Shown: positions 36,215 through 45,730, numbered from the stretch's first letter. The stretch is 64,000 nucleotides of DNA from Streptomyces sp. R28 (GCF_041052385.1 NZ_CP163439.1:8297001-8361000), one strand, 5' to 3'. A program made the numbers and translations. Notes: generated by a model not told the origin, from the sequence alone.

Positions 36215-37126
36215 TCACTCCGCGGCCTTCCTCTCCTCCTCTGCCGCCTCCTCCTCGAAGCTGGCGAAGTACGCCGCCGCCATGTCCTCGTCCCCGTGCC
36301 CCTGCGCGGCCGCCCGCTCGAAGCGCTCCGCGCTCGCCGCGGCCACGTCCAGGCGTACGCCGTAGCGCTCGCCCGCCGCCACGATGAGCCGGGCGTCCTT
36401 CGCCGCCGTGGTCACCGCGAACTGGGCCGGAGTGAGCCCGTCGTTCAGCACCAGCCCGGTCTTGGCCCGCAGATACCCCATGTCGAGCGGGCCGCCGTCG
36501 ATCACCTCGAAGAAGCGCTGCGGATCCACGTCCAGGGCCTTGGAGAGTGCCAGCACCTCACTGGCCGCGTTGGTCACCGCGAGCACCCAGCTGTTGGCGA
36601 CCAGCTTCAGCCTGGTGGCCGTGCCCGCCCCGCCGTCCTCGCCGGTCCACACCGTACGGGCGCCGACGGCGTCGAACACCGGCGTCACCGCCTGCCGCCC
36701 CTCGACCGGCCCCGCCGCCAGCACGGTGAGCTGACCGGCCTCGGCGGGCTGGCGGGTACCGAGCACGGGGGCGTCGTAGAAGACGAGGTCGTGGTCGCGG
36801 GCGAAGGCGGCCAGGTCGGCGATGGCCTCGATGCCGGCGGTTGTCGACTGCGCCCAGGTGGCACCGGAGCGCAGCGCGGGCGCCGCCGCACGCATGACGT
36901 CCAGGGCGGCGGGGCCGTCGTAGAGCATGGTCAGGACGACGTCGGCGCCTTGGACCGCCTCGGCGGGGGTGTCGGCGACGAACGCGCCGTCGGCGGAGAG
37001 GGGCTCGGCCTTGGCGCGGGTGCGGTTCCAGGCGCGGACGGTGTGTCCGGCCCTGGCGAGGTTGCGGGCCATCGCGGCGCCCATGATGCCGGTGCCCAGG
37101 ACGCTCACGGTGAGCTTGTCGGTCAT
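36215..37126 (-). CDS. NAD(P)-dependent beta-hydroxyacid dehydrogenase family protein
   Basis: Oxidoreductase of 303 aa. The Rossmann domain starts at VSVLGTGIMGAAMARNLARAG, matching the GxGxMG fingerprint of the 3-hydroxyisobutyrate dehydrogenase/GLYR family. The substrate-binding segment DAPVLGTRQPAEAGQLTVLAAG and the catalytic Lys in RLKLVANSWVLA follow. The C terminus is unusually acidic (Glu/Ala-rich tail). Substrate unknown; relatives act on 3-hydroxyisobutyrate, tartronate semialdehyde or succinic semialdehyde. Confidence 0.88.
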   Translation of the reverse strand: MTDKLTVSVLGTGIMGAAMARNLARAGHTVRAWNRTRAKAEPLSADGAFVADTPAEAVQGADVVLTMLYDGPAALDVMRAAAPALRSGATWAQSTTAGIEAIADLAAFARDHDLVFYDAPVLGTRQPAEAGQLTVLAAGPVEGRQAVTPVFDAVGARTVWTGEDGGAGTATRLKLVANSWVLAVTNAASEVLALSKALDVDPQRFFEVIDGGPLDMGYLRAKTGLVLNDGLTPAQFAVTTAAKDARLIVAAGERYGVRLDVAAASAERFERAAAQGHGDEDMAAAYFASFEEEAAEEERKAAE

Positions 37127-37221
37127 GACGTCGACTTCCTGTTCTCGTACGGAGGTTGCTGGGGTCCAGCTTGCCCGGGGGCGGGGCGGGCCGGCGGAAC
37201 GGACCCGAATAGAGTGAACCG

Positions 37222-38238
37222 GTGAACGGCGACTGGCTCATCCGCGGCCGCGACGGCCGCCTCAGCGTCTATCTGCCGACCGACGACGGCGTCCTGTGCC
37301 GGGCGGAACTCGGACCCGGCGGCCCCTGGGAACCCCCGCGCCGGGTCGGCGGCGACCAGAAGCTGCGCCCCGGTTCCGCCGTCGGGCAGGGCGCCGACGC
37401 CTACGCCCATCTCGCCGCTTGGCGTCCCACCAAGGCGGGTGAGGCGGGCCTCGTCCACTCCACGCACTTCCGCCCGCACCTGGCCGCGCTGGACTGGATC
37501 TCCATCGGCCACCCGAACCAGGCCGGGGACGGCACCGGCACGCCCGCCGTCACGGTCGACGCGCAGGGGCGGGCCCATGTCTTCGTGCGCAACAAGGGCG
37601 GCGGCGTGAGCATGCGCGGTCAGAAGGAGGTGGGCGGCTGGGGCCCGTGGCGTGACCTCAAGGGACGTGAGGTCCACGACCGGCTCGCCGCCGTGACGGG
37701 GGAGTCCGGGCTCGTCGAGCTGTACGCGGCCGTCCCCGGCGCCATCCTGCACTGGCAGCAGGAGAAGCCGGGCAGCGTCCCCGTCCTGGAGGAGGCGATG
37801 GAGACGCCGGTCCGCCCGGGCACCCTGCACGCCCTCGCCACCTCCGCGGACCACACCACCCTCTTCTACGCGGACGACTCCGGCGACCTGTGCGCCTGGC
37901 GCCCGGGCACCAAGCCGGTGACCCTGCTGGCGTCCGCCGGCCCCGGTCCGGTCTCCGCGATCCGCTGCGAACTCGACGGCCACGACTGCACGTTGCTCGC
38001 CCAGCGCTCGGCGAGCGGCCGCGTCGCCTTCGCCGCGTATCCGACGGAGCAGGAGTCGGCGGGGGCGTGGTGGACCGAGTCGGGGCCGCAGCTGCCGGTG
38101 GACGCGGCGGTGGCGCTGGCGGTGGACGAGGAGGGCCGCGTGGTGGCGGCCACGTTGTCGCCGTCGACGGGGCAACTGCTCATCGCCCGACGCAAGGAGG
38201 AGCCGGGGCTGGCGCTGGAGGCGTGGCGCGAGGTCTGA
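37222..38238 (+). CDS. Probable beta-propeller protein of unknown function
   Basis: A 338-aa protein without signal peptide. It consists of repeated beta blades with recurring GPWEPP, GGWGPWRDL, GAWWTESGPQL and AVDEEGRV-like stretches, and Trp near blade ends, resembling PLL/tachylectin-like propellers. I do not recognise a specific family function. GTG 37222 has no obvious ribosome site and could be leaderless. The divergent dehydrogenase gene starts 95 bases away. Confidence 0.75.
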   Translation: MNGDWLIRGRDGRLSVYLPTDDGVLCRAELGPGGPWEPPRRVGGDQKLRPGSAVGQGADAYAHLAAWRPTKAGEAGLVHSTHFRPHLAALDWISIGHPNQAGDGTGTPAVTVDAQGRAHVFVRNKGGGVSMRGQKEVGGWGPWRDLKGREVHDRLAAVTGESGLVELYAAVPGAILHWQQEKPGSVPVLEEAMETPVRPGTLHALATSADHTTLFYADDSGDLCAWRPGTKPVTLLASAGPGPVSAIRCELDGHDCTLLAQRSASGRVAFAAYPTEQESAGAWWTESGPQLPVDAAVALAVDEEGRVVAATLSPSTGQLLIARRKEEPGLALEAWREV

Positions 38239-38290
38239 CCGCTCCTTATTCGCAAGACTGTTCGGGGGTCGGTGCGAGAGGATGACCGCC

Positions 38291-38674
38291 GTGGACACCG
38301 AGGAGTTTGTCGAAATCTGGCGGCGGATCCTGGCGCCCTCCGGGATCTCATGGGTGCTGTTCGAGAACGGCACGTGCGTGTTGCTGAAGGAGCCCGAGGG
38401 CGAACTCGCCGGACAGGCGGTGGAAATCCTCGGCGACTTCGGCCCGGTGCGCGCGGGCGGCCCGGCCGGTGACTTCAACGTGCTCCAGCTCAAGGACGGC
38501 ACCGGCTGGCTGGTCACCGGCCACCATCCGGACGTCGTCACCTACGTCGCCCTCGACGAGCCCGCCGACCCCTCGCACCTGGCTGTCGGCATCCACGGCC
38601 GCATCAAGCGTCGCCAGGACGGGACGGCACTGTGCGTCGTCCACGTCGAGGACCGACGCCCGAGCACCGACTGA
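38291..38674 (+). CDS. Small conserved protein of unknown function
   Basis: Cytosolic protein of 127 aa, alpha/beta by appearance, with sequence such as GISWVLFENGTCVLLKEPEG and WLVTGHHPDVVTYV. No catalytic motif is recognised. I prefer GTG 38291, nine bases after GAGAGGA, over ATG 38282, which overlaps that site. It lies 52 bases after the propeller gene on the same strand and ends at a bidirectional terminator. Confidence 0.72.
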   Translation: MDTEEFVEIWRRILAPSGISWVLFENGTCVLLKEPEGELAGQAVEILGDFGPVRAGGPAGDFNVLQLKDGTGWLVTGHHPDVVTYVALDEPADPSHLAVGIHGRIKRRQDGTALCVVHVEDRRPSTD

Positions 38675-38721
38675 AACGCCGGTGCCCCGCACGCCAAGCA
38701 GGCATGCGGGGCACCGGCGTT
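38675..38721. terminator. Bidirectional terminator between convergent genes
   Basis: Perfect 17-bp arms: AACGCCGGTGCCCCGCA (38675-38691) and its complement at 38705-38721, with a 13-base loop. It sits exactly between the small unknown gene and the end of fadB, and can serve both. Confidence 0.92.
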
Positions 38722-38734
38722 CACAGCGGAGCGC

Positions 38735-40864
38735 CTACGCGGGGACGCTCGCCACGCCCGGGGCCAGGAACTTCTTGCCGTTCACGCGCTCGGAGACACC
38801 CTCGCGGTCCAGGTACGGCGTGATGCCGCCCAGGTGGAAGGGCCAGCCGGCGCCCGTGATCAGGCAGAGGTCGATGTCCTGGGCCTCGGCGACGACACCC
38901 TCGTCGAGCATGAGCCCGATCTCCTGGGCGACGGCGTCCAGGACGCGGTCCCGCACCTGCTCCTCGGTCAGGACGACATCGCCCTGCTTCAGCAGCGCGG
39001 CGACCTCGGGGTCCAGCTCCGGCTTGCCGGAGTCGTAGACGTAGAAGCCGCGCTTGCCCGCCTTGACGACGGCCGCGAGGTTCGGGGAGACCGTGAAGCG
39101 GTCCGGGAAGGCCCGGTTGAGGGTCTCCGAGACGTGCAGGCCGATCGCGGGACCGACCAGCTCCAGCAGCACCAGCGGCGACATCGGCAGACCGAGCGGC
39201 TCGACCGCCTTCTCGGCGACCTCGACCGGCGTGCCCTCGTCGATGACGTTCTGGATCTCGCCCATGAAGCGGGTGAGGATGCGGTTCACGACGAACGCCG
39301 GGGCGTCCTTCGTCAGAACCGCGGTCTTCTTCAGCTTCTTGGCGACGGCGAAGGCCGTGGCCAGCGACGCGTCGTCCGTCTTCTCGCCGCGGACGATCTC
39401 CAGCAGCGGCAGGATCGCGACCGGGTTGAAGAAGTGGAAGCCCACGACCCGCTCGGGGTTCTTGAGCTTCGACGCCATCTCCGAGACGGAGAGGGAGGAG
39501 GTGTTCGTCGCGAGGACCGCGTGCGCCGGGGCGACCGCCTCGACCTCCGCGAACACCTGCTGCTTGACGCCGATCTCCTCGAACACGGCCTCGATGATGA
39601 AGTCCGCGTCCGCGAAGCCCTCGGCCTTGTCCAGCACACCGGTGACCAGGGCCTTGAGGCGGTTGGCCTTGTCCTGGTTGATACGGCCCTTGCCGAGCAG
39701 CTTCTCGATCTCGGCGTGGACGTAGCCCACACCCTTGTCGACGCGCTCCTGGTCGATGTCGGTCAGCACGACCGGCACCTCCAGGCGGCGCAGGAACAGC
39801 AGGGCGAGCTGCGAGGCCATCAGACCGGCGCCGACGACACCGACCTTGGTGACCGGGCGCGCGAGCGACTTGTCCGGCGCACCGGCGGGGCGCTTGCCGC
39901 GCTTCTGGACCAGGTTGAAGGCGTAGATGCCGGAGCGCAGTTCGCCACCCATGATCAGGTCGGCGAGGGCCTTGTCCTCGGCGTCGTAACCCTGCTGGAG
40001 GTCGCCGTTCTTGGCGGCGGCGATGATGTCCAGCGCACGGTAGGCGGCCGGAGCGGCCCCGTGCACCTTCGAGTCCGCGATGAAGCGGCCCTTGGCGACG
40101 GCCTGGTCCCAGGCCTCACCGCGGTCGATCACCGGGCGCTCGACCTCGATGTCGCCCTTCAGCACCTGGGCGGTCCAGATCAGGGACTGCTCCAGGAAGT
40201 CGGCGCCCTCGAAGATGGCGTCGGCGATACCGAGGTCGAAGACCTGCTGGCCCTTGAGCTGCTTGTTCTGGTTGAGGCTGTTCTCGATGATCACCGAGAC
40301 GGCCTTGTCGGCACCGATCAGGTTCGGCAGGATCGTGCAGCCGCCCCAGCCGGGCACCAGGCCGAGGAAGACCTCGGGGAGGGAGAAGGCGGGCAGCGCC
40401 TTCGACACGGTCCGGTACTTGCAGTGCAGACCGACCTCGACGCCACCGCCCATCGCGGCACCGTTGTAGTACGCGAAGGTGGGGACGGCGATCCCCGACA
40501 GACGCTTGAAGACCTCGTGGCCGCCCTTGCCGATGGCGAGCGCGTCCTTGTGCTCCTTGAGGAGCTCGACGCCCTTGAGGTCCGCGCCGACCGCGAAGAT
40601 GAACGGCTTGCCGGTGATGCCGACGCCGACGATGTCACCGGCCGCGGCCTCCGCCTCGACCTGGTCGATGGCGGTGTCGAGGTTCGCCAGCGACTGCGGG
40701 CCGAAGGTGGTCGGCTTGGTGTGGTCGAAGCCGTTGTCCAGCGTGATGAGCGCGAAGCGCCCGGCGCCGTACGGCAGGTCGAGGTGGCGTACGTGCGCCT
40801 GGGTGACGACCTCGTCCGGGAACAGCTCGGCCGCGCCCTTCAGGAGCTCAGCGGTGGTGCTCAC
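38735..40864 (-). CDS. fadB: Fatty-acid beta-oxidation multifunctional protein (alpha subunit)
   Basis: 709-aa fusion of enoyl-CoA hydratase (about residues 1-300, with oxyanion-hole segments FIFAVGADLKG and YYNGAAMGGGVEVG) and 3-hydroxyacyl-CoA dehydrogenase (about 330-700, NAD motif VGVVGAGLMASQLA, catalytic VVGFHFFNPVAILPLLEI). It hydrates enoyl-CoA and oxidises the 3-hydroxyacyl-CoA. The start GTG 40864 overlaps the fadA stop (GTGA), so the thiolase and this protein are coupled, as expected for a complex. Confidence 0.95.
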   Translation of the reverse strand: MSTTAELLKGAAELFPDEVVTQAHVRHLDLPYGAGRFALITLDNGFDHTKPTTFGPQSLANLDTAIDQVEAEAAAGDIVGVGITGKPFIFAVGADLKGVELLKEHKDALAIGKGGHEVFKRLSGIAVPTFAYYNGAAMGGGVEVGLHCKYRTVSKALPAFSLPEVFLGLVPGWGGCTILPNLIGADKAVSVIIENSLNQNKQLKGQQVFDLGIADAIFEGADFLEQSLIWTAQVLKGDIEVERPVIDRGEAWDQAVAKGRFIADSKVHGAAPAAYRALDIIAAAKNGDLQQGYDAEDKALADLIMGGELRSGIYAFNLVQKRGKRPAGAPDKSLARPVTKVGVVGAGLMASQLALLFLRRLEVPVVLTDIDQERVDKGVGYVHAEIEKLLGKGRINQDKANRLKALVTGVLDKAEGFADADFIIEAVFEEIGVKQQVFAEVEAVAPAHAVLATNTSSLSVSEMASKLKNPERVVGFHFFNPVAILPLLEIVRGEKTDDASLATAFAVAKKLKKTAVLTKDAPAFVVNRILTRFMGEIQNVIDEGTPVEVAEKAVEPLGLPMSPLVLLELVGPAIGLHVSETLNRAFPDRFTVSPNLAAVVKAGKRGFYVYDSGKPELDPEVAALLKQGDVVLTEEQVRDRVLDAVAQEIGLMLDEGVVAEAQDIDLCLITGAGWPFHLGGITPYLDREGVSERVNGKKFLAPGVASVPA

Positions 40865-42081
40865 TTGTTGCCTCCGTCGAAGTGCGGGTTCTCCCAGATG
40901 ACCGTCGCGCCCATGCCGAAGCCGACGCACATGGTGGTCAGGCCGTAGCGGACGTTCGGCTGCTCCTCGAACTGGCGGGCCAGCTGCGTCATCAGACGGA
41001 CGCCGGAGGAGGCCAGCGGGTGGCCGTACGCGATGGCGCCGCCGTACTGGTTCACGCGCGCGTCGTCGTCGGCGATGCCGTAGTGCTCCAGGAACGCGAG
41101 CACCTGGACGGCGAAGGCCTCGTTGATCTCGAAGAGGTTGATGTCCTCGATCGACAGACCGGCCTTGGCGAGGGCCTTCTCCGTGGCCGGGATCGGGCCG
41201 TAGCCCATGACCTCCGGCTCGACGCCCGCGAAGGCGTAGGAGACGAGGCGCATCTTCACCGGGAGGTTGTTCTCGCGGGCGAAGTCCTCGGAGGCGATGA
41301 TCGAGGCGGTGGCGCCGTCGTTCAGACCGGCCGCATTGCCTGCGGTGACCCGGCCGTGGACGCGGAACGGCGTCTTGAGACCGGCCAGGCTCTCCAGAGT
41401 GGTGCCGGGACGCATCGGCTCGTCCGCCGTGACCAGGCCCCAGCCCGTCTCACCGGCCTCGGCGTTCGTCCGGCGTACGGAGATCGGCACCAGGTCCTGC
41501 TGGATCTTGCCGTTGGCGTACGCCTTCGCGGCCTTCTCCTGCGAGCGCACCGCGTACTCGTCGGCGCGCTGCTTGGTGATCGTCGGGTAGCGGTCGTGCA
41601 GGTTCTCGGCGGTCATGCCCATGAACAGCGCCGACTCGTCGACCAGCTTCTCGCTGACGAACCGCGGGTTCGGGTCCACGCCCTCGCCCATCGGGTGGCG
41701 GCCCATGTGCTCGACACCACCGGCGATGACGGCGTCGTAGGCGCCGAACGCGATCGAACCGGCGACGGACGTCACGGCGGTCAGGGCGCCGGCGCACATG
41801 CGGTCGATGGAGTAGCCGGGCACCGACTGCGGCAGGCCCGCGAGGATGCCGGCCGTGCGGCCCAGGGTCAGGCCCTGGTCACCGATCTGCGTGGTCGCGG
41901 CGATGGCGACCTCGTCGATCTGCTTCGGGTCGAGACCGGGGTTGCGACGCAGCAGCTCCCGGATCGCCTTCACGACGAGGTCGTCGGCGCGGGTCTCGTG
42001 GTAGATGCCCTTCGGGCCCGCCTTGCCGAACGGGGTGCGGACGCCGTCGACGAAGACGACGTCCCTGACGGTACGAGGCAC
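40861..42081 (-). CDS. fadA: Acetyl-CoA acyltransferase (3-ketoacyl-CoA thiolase)
   Basis: Thiolase of 406 aa that cleaves 3-ketoacyl-CoA with CoA, the last step of each beta-oxidation cycle. Catalytic residues: the nucleophilic Cys in SIDRMCAGALTAV, the His in GGAIAYGHPLASSG, and the second Cys in TTMCVGFGMG. GTG 42081 is preceded by GGAGGAG; the longer open frame upstream is not needed. First gene of the fadAB operon, with a 126-base upstream region holding two inverted repeats. Confidence 0.95.
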   Translation of the reverse strand: MPRTVRDVVFVDGVRTPFGKAGPKGIYHETRADDLVVKAIRELLRRNPGLDPKQIDEVAIAATTQIGDQGLTLGRTAGILAGLPQSVPGYSIDRMCAGALTAVTSVAGSIAFGAYDAVIAGGVEHMGRHPMGEGVDPNPRFVSEKLVDESALFMGMTAENLHDRYPTITKQRADEYAVRSQEKAAKAYANGKIQQDLVPISVRRTNAEAGETGWGLVTADEPMRPGTTLESLAGLKTPFRVHGRVTAGNAAGLNDGATASIIASEDFARENNLPVKMRLVSYAFAGVEPEVMGYGPIPATEKALAKAGLSIEDINLFEINEAFAVQVLAFLEHYGIADDDARVNQYGGAIAYGHPLASSGVRLMTQLARQFEEQPNVRYGLTTMCVGFGMGATVIWENPHFDGGNK

Positions 42082-42132
42082 GATGGCTCTCCTCCAGAGG
42101 TGCGGGATCTGCACTGCTGCGCTGCGCAAGCG

Positions 42133-42148
42133 CTGAGCGCGCGCTCAG
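42133..42148. promoter_or_regulatory. 16-bp palindrome before fadA
   Basis: CTGAGCGCGCGCTCAG, a perfect palindrome 52 bases upstream of the fadA start. It may be a regulator site (for example TetR-type fatty-acid regulators) or a structured leader. No known consensus is claimed. Confidence 0.4.
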
Positions 42149-42155
42149 GACCCAT

Positions 42156-42176
42156 GCTACTTACGGGTAACGTAGC
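42156..42176. promoter_or_regulatory. Inverted repeat before fadA
   Basis: GCTAC-TTAC-GG-GTAA-C-GTAGC: 9-bp arms around GG with one extra base on the right. It lies in an A+T-richer stretch that should be the fadA promoter region, so it is a candidate operator. Confidence 0.45.
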
Positions 42177-42207
42177 TGCACACCCCTGGGGGCGGGAGCG
42201 GCGAAGG

Positions 42208-43257
42208 TCACACCGACGAGAGCGCTCCGGGAGGTGCCGTCGACCCCCGAGGAGTCAGTACCGGAGTGGGTACGGGATGCGACCCGGCCCCGTCCCCCGT
42301 GATCACCCCGAACAGCGTCCGCGCCACCTCCGCCCCGAACCCGTGCACGTCATGACTCATCGCGGACAGCGTCGGATGCGTCAGCCTGCACAGCTGCGAG
42401 TCGTCCCAGGCCAGCAGGGAGATGTCCGCCGGCACCCGCAGCCCCATCTCGGCCGCCACCGACAACCCCGCCACCGCCATGATGTCGTTGTCGTACACGA
42501 TCGCCGTCGGCCGGTCCGGTGCCGACGCCATGAGCAGCGACCTCGTCGCCCGCGCCCCCGCATCGCCCGAGAAGTCCGTCGCGACCTGCCACGCCCCGGC
42601 CAGCCCCAGCGCTCCCGCCGCCTCGTCGAACGCGGCCGTCCGGATGGAGGTGTGCCCCAGAGCCGCCGCCCCGCCCACCCGGGCGATCCGTCGGTGCCCC
42701 AGCGCGGCCAGATACCGCACGGCCTCCGTCACGGCGGTGGCGTCGTCGGTCCACACCGACGTCAGCCCGCCCGTCAGCGACGGGTGCCCGACCGCGACCA
42801 CCGGCATCCCGAGCCGCTGCGCCGCCGCCACTCTCGGGTCGTCCGCGCGGAAGTCGACCAGGATCGACCCGCCGATCTGCCGCCCCCGCCACCACGACTC
42901 CTGGAGCCCGACCTCCTCGTCCAGATTCCGTACCAGCCTGAGCAGCAGGGAGCAGGAGTGCTCGGTCAGGACGCTCTCCACGCCCGAGATGAACTCCATG
43001 TAGAAGGGTTCGAGGCCGAGCAGCCGGGCCGGCCGGCAGATCGCGAGGCCCACCACGTCCACCCGTGACCCGGCCAGCGTCCGCGCCGTGAGGTTCGGCG
43101 CCCAGCCCAGCTCCCGCGCGGCCCGGAAGATCCGGTCCCGGGTCGCCTCCGAGAGCCCCGGCTTGTGGTTGAAGGCGAGGGACACGGCGCCCTTGGACAC
43201 GCCGGCGCGCGCGGCGACGTCCTTGATGGTGACGCGGGGGTTCGGCGTTACCGTCAT
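42208..43257 (-). CDS. LacI-family transcriptional regulator
   Basis: Repressor-type regulator of 349 aa. The helix-turn-helix is at about residues 10-30 (TIKDVAARAGVSKGAVSLAFN), followed by a hinge with the minor-groove LTARTLAGSR segment and a sugar-binding-protein-like effector domain. Its ATG overlaps the GH2 stop (ATGA), so it is made with the beta-mannosidase. The obvious targets are its own operon and the divergent importer, where GAAAACGTTGTC is found; effector presumably a mannoside breakdown product (inference). Confidence 0.93.
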   Translation of the reverse strand: MTVTPNPRVTIKDVAARAGVSKGAVSLAFNHKPGLSEATRDRIFRAARELGWAPNLTARTLAGSRVDVVGLAICRPARLLGLEPFYMEFISGVESVLTEHSCSLLLRLVRNLDEEVGLQESWWRGRQIGGSILVDFRADDPRVAAAQRLGMPVVAVGHPSLTGGLTSVWTDDATAVTEAVRYLAALGHRRIARVGGAAALGHTSIRTAAFDEAAGALGLAGAWQVATDFSGDAGARATRSLLMASAPDRPTAIVYDNDIMAVAGLSVAAEMGLRVPADISLLAWDDSQLCRLTHPTLSAMSHDVHGFGAEVARTLFGVITGDGAGSHPVPTPVLTPRGSTAPPGALSSV

Positions 43258-45650
43258 CGGCTGGGCTCCATGCAGTACAGGGCGGAACGAGCGGCCTCCG
43301 CGTCGGGAGTCTCCCAGCCGCGCACCCCGATGGTCACCTCTTCGCCGGGCAGCAGCGTGACGAGCCCCCGGTCGGCCCGGGCGTCCGGATGCAGCCGATC
43401 GGCCTGGAGCAGCAGGTCCCGTACGAGGGTACGAGCCGTCACCACCACCCCACCCGGCGCGAGCGCGACCTCGAACTCCGGCCGGGGAAAGGGGACTTCA
43501 CAATCCGGCGCGGGGAAGTACACCGCACGTACACCGTCCGCGTCCGCCACGAGGAACTCCTTCGGCCCGACCGGCTCCAGCTCCCCGGGTACGCCGACCC
43601 GGGCCACCGCCCGCCCCTCGGCACCGAACCCCACACTCGCCTCGCCGACCACCACCCCGTCGACGGACATCCGCCGCAGCCGCACCGCCCCCGCCCAGCC
43701 CTTGGCCGCCTGATTGACGACGGCCAACTCCAGCCCTTTCTCCCGCACTTGCAGCGTCAGCAGCCGATCCGCGTACAGTCGCCGCAGCTCGTGGTACAGC
43801 GGCTTCTCCCGCCCGTCCCCGTCGATCGCCGCCCAGGACGTCACGGGCCAGCAGTCGTTGAGCTGCCATACGACCGTGCCCGCGCACACCGGCCAGTGCG
43901 ACCGCCAGTGCTCGATCCCGGCCGCCACCGCCCGCGCCTGATTGACCTGCGTGAGGTAGTGCCAGCGGTCGAAATCCCCCTCGGGGAAGGCGAAATGCCG
44001 CTCGAGCCCCCGCCGCAGCTTCCCGTTACCGTCGTCCGCCTTCTGGTGGTGCAGCATGCCGGGCGAGTCCGCCGCGAGCTCCTCGCCCGGCAGCGCGCGC
44101 CGCAGTGTGGCGTACGCGGGCGGCGCCTGCCAGCCGAACTCGGCCACGAACCGCGGCACGCTCAGCCGGTAGTCGGCGTAGTCCTCCCGGTTCCACACCT
44201 CCCAGGAGTGGTGCGTGCCGTGCGCCGGGTCGTTCGGATGCCGGTCCCACGACCCGGACCAGGGACTGCCCGCCGTGTACGGCCGCGTCGGATCCAGCTC
44301 GGCCACCACCCGCGGCAGTACGCCCAGGTAGTACCCCTCGCCCCAGGAGTCCCCGGCCAGCCGCGGCTCCCACCCCCAGTCCCGGAACCCCCACAGGTTC
44401 TCGTTGTTGCCGTTCCACAGCACGAGCGAGGGGTGCGGCATCAGCCGTACGACGTTCTCCCGCGCCTCGGCCTCCACCTCCCCGCGCAGCGGCTGCTCCT
44501 CCGGATAGGCCGCGCAGGCGAACGGGAAGTCCTGCCAGACCAGCAGCCCCAGCTCGTCGCAGGCGTCGTAGAAGTCCTCGCTCTCGTAGATCCCGCCGCC
44601 CCAGATCCGTACGAGGTCCACGCCCGCGTCGGCCGCCTGCCGCAGCCGCTGCCGGTACCGCTCGCGGGTGATCCGGGACGGGAACACGTCGTCCGGGATC
44701 CAGTTGACGCCCCGCGCGAACAGCCGCTCGCCGTTGACGGCGAGGGTGAATCCGGCGCCGTGCTCATCGGGCCGCCGGTCCAGCTCCACGGTCCGGAAGC
44801 CGATCCGCCGACGCCACACATCCAGCGCGTCCCCGCCCTGCAGAAGCGTCAACTCGACGTCGTACAGCGGCTGTTCACCGTACCCGCGGGGCCACCACAG
44901 CTCCACGTCCGGCAGCGTCAGCCGTACGACCCCACCCGTCCCGTCGATCTCGGCCCGCGCCCGCACCCCGCCGACCGTCGCCTCCACGGTGAGCGGTGCC
45001 TCGACCCGGGTCCGCTCCACATCGACCGCCAACTCGACGTGCCCGGTGCCCTGTTCGACGGTCACCAGGGGTCGCACGCGGGCGATTCGGGCCGTCGACC
45101 ACTGCTCTAGCCGCACCGGCCGCCAGATCCCGGCCGTCACCAGGGTCGGCCCCCAGTCCCAGCCGAAGGAGCAGGCCATCTTGCGGATGTACTGGTAGGG
45201 CTCGGTGTACGCGGCGGGCCGTTCGCCCAGCTTGCCGCGCACGGCCTCGGCCTCGGCGTAGGCGGAGGCGAAACGCACCGAGAGCCGCCCGCTCAGCCCC
45301 GTCACGTCGAAACGGTACGAGCGGTGCATGTTCCGTACCCGGCCCAGGAGTTGGCCGTCGAGCAGGATCTCGGCGACGGTGTCGAGCCCGTCGAAGACCA
45401 GGTCGGTCTGTTCGTGCGGTAGGTGCGGTAGGTGCTGTTCGTGCGCCGAGGCCGCCGTCAGGTCGGTCTCGTAGGTCCAGTCCCGCCGCCCCACCCAGGC
45501 CACCTCGGCCTCGTTCCGCCCGAGAAAGGGATCCGGGATCACCCCCGCGGCCAGCAGATCGGTGTGCACACAGCCGGGCACGGTGGCCGGCAGCGCGGCT
45601 GACTCGTGCCGCACGATCCATCCGTCGGTGAGCGGTGTGGCCTGAAGCAT
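43254..45650 (-). CDS. GH2 beta-mannosidase
   Basis: Cytosolic exo-beta-mannosidase of 798 aa. The N-terminal jelly-roll begins MLQATPLTDGWIV, an immunoglobulin-like domain follows, and the TIM barrel carries the acid/base Glu in WNGNNENLWGF and the nucleophile Glu in FVAEFGWQ. The Trp-rich YQYIRKMACSFGWDWGP stretch is typical of beta-mannosidases rather than beta-galactosidases. It should hydrolyse imported manno-oligosaccharides or the Man-GlcNAc core of N-glycans. ATG 45650 has GGAG seven bases upstream. The LacI gene is coupled downstream. Confidence 0.93.
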   Translation of the reverse strand: MLQATPLTDGWIVRHESAALPATVPGCVHTDLLAAGVIPDPFLGRNEAEVAWVGRRDWTYETDLTAASAHEQHLPHLPHEQTDLVFDGLDTVAEILLDGQLLGRVRNMHRSYRFDVTGLSGRLSVRFASAYAEAEAVRGKLGERPAAYTEPYQYIRKMACSFGWDWGPTLVTAGIWRPVRLEQWSTARIARVRPLVTVEQGTGHVELAVDVERTRVEAPLTVEATVGGVRARAEIDGTGGVVRLTLPDVELWWPRGYGEQPLYDVELTLLQGGDALDVWRRRIGFRTVELDRRPDEHGAGFTLAVNGERLFARGVNWIPDDVFPSRITRERYRQRLRQAADAGVDLVRIWGGGIYESEDFYDACDELGLLVWQDFPFACAAYPEEQPLRGEVEAEARENVVRLMPHPSLVLWNGNNENLWGFRDWGWEPRLAGDSWGEGYYLGVLPRVVAELDPTRPYTAGSPWSGSWDRHPNDPAHGTHHSWEVWNREDYADYRLSVPRFVAEFGWQAPPAYATLRRALPGEELAADSPGMLHHQKADDGNGKLRRGLERHFAFPEGDFDRWHYLTQVNQARAVAAGIEHWRSHWPVCAGTVVWQLNDCWPVTSWAAIDGDGREKPLYHELRRLYADRLLTLQVREKGLELAVVNQAAKGWAGAVRLRRMSVDGVVVGEASVGFGAEGRAVARVGVPGELEPVGPKEFLVADADGVRAVYFPAPDCEVPFPRPEFEVALAPGGVVVTARTLVRDLLLQADRLHPDARADRGLVTLLPGEEVTIGVRGWETPDAEAARSALYCMEPSR

Positions 45651-45673
45651 GCGCGCACTCCTAAACCGATCCA

Positions 45674-45687
45674 TCCCAGTGCTGGGA
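45674..45687. promoter_or_regulatory. Inverted repeat in the mannoside divergent promoter
   Basis: TCCCAG-TG-CTGGGA, perfect 6-bp arms, 24 bases before the GH2 start. Possible operator for the GH2-lacI unit; no consensus known to me. Confidence 0.35.
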
Positions 45688-45730
45688 CACATTTTGGCAT
45701 CGTTGGCGAGATACGGACTTTACCGGTTAA

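Noticed and set aside
38834..43068. Long plus-strand frames opposite fadB and fadA
   Set aside because: Same reason: antisense shadows of intact, well-recognised genes with matching operon overlaps on the minus strand.
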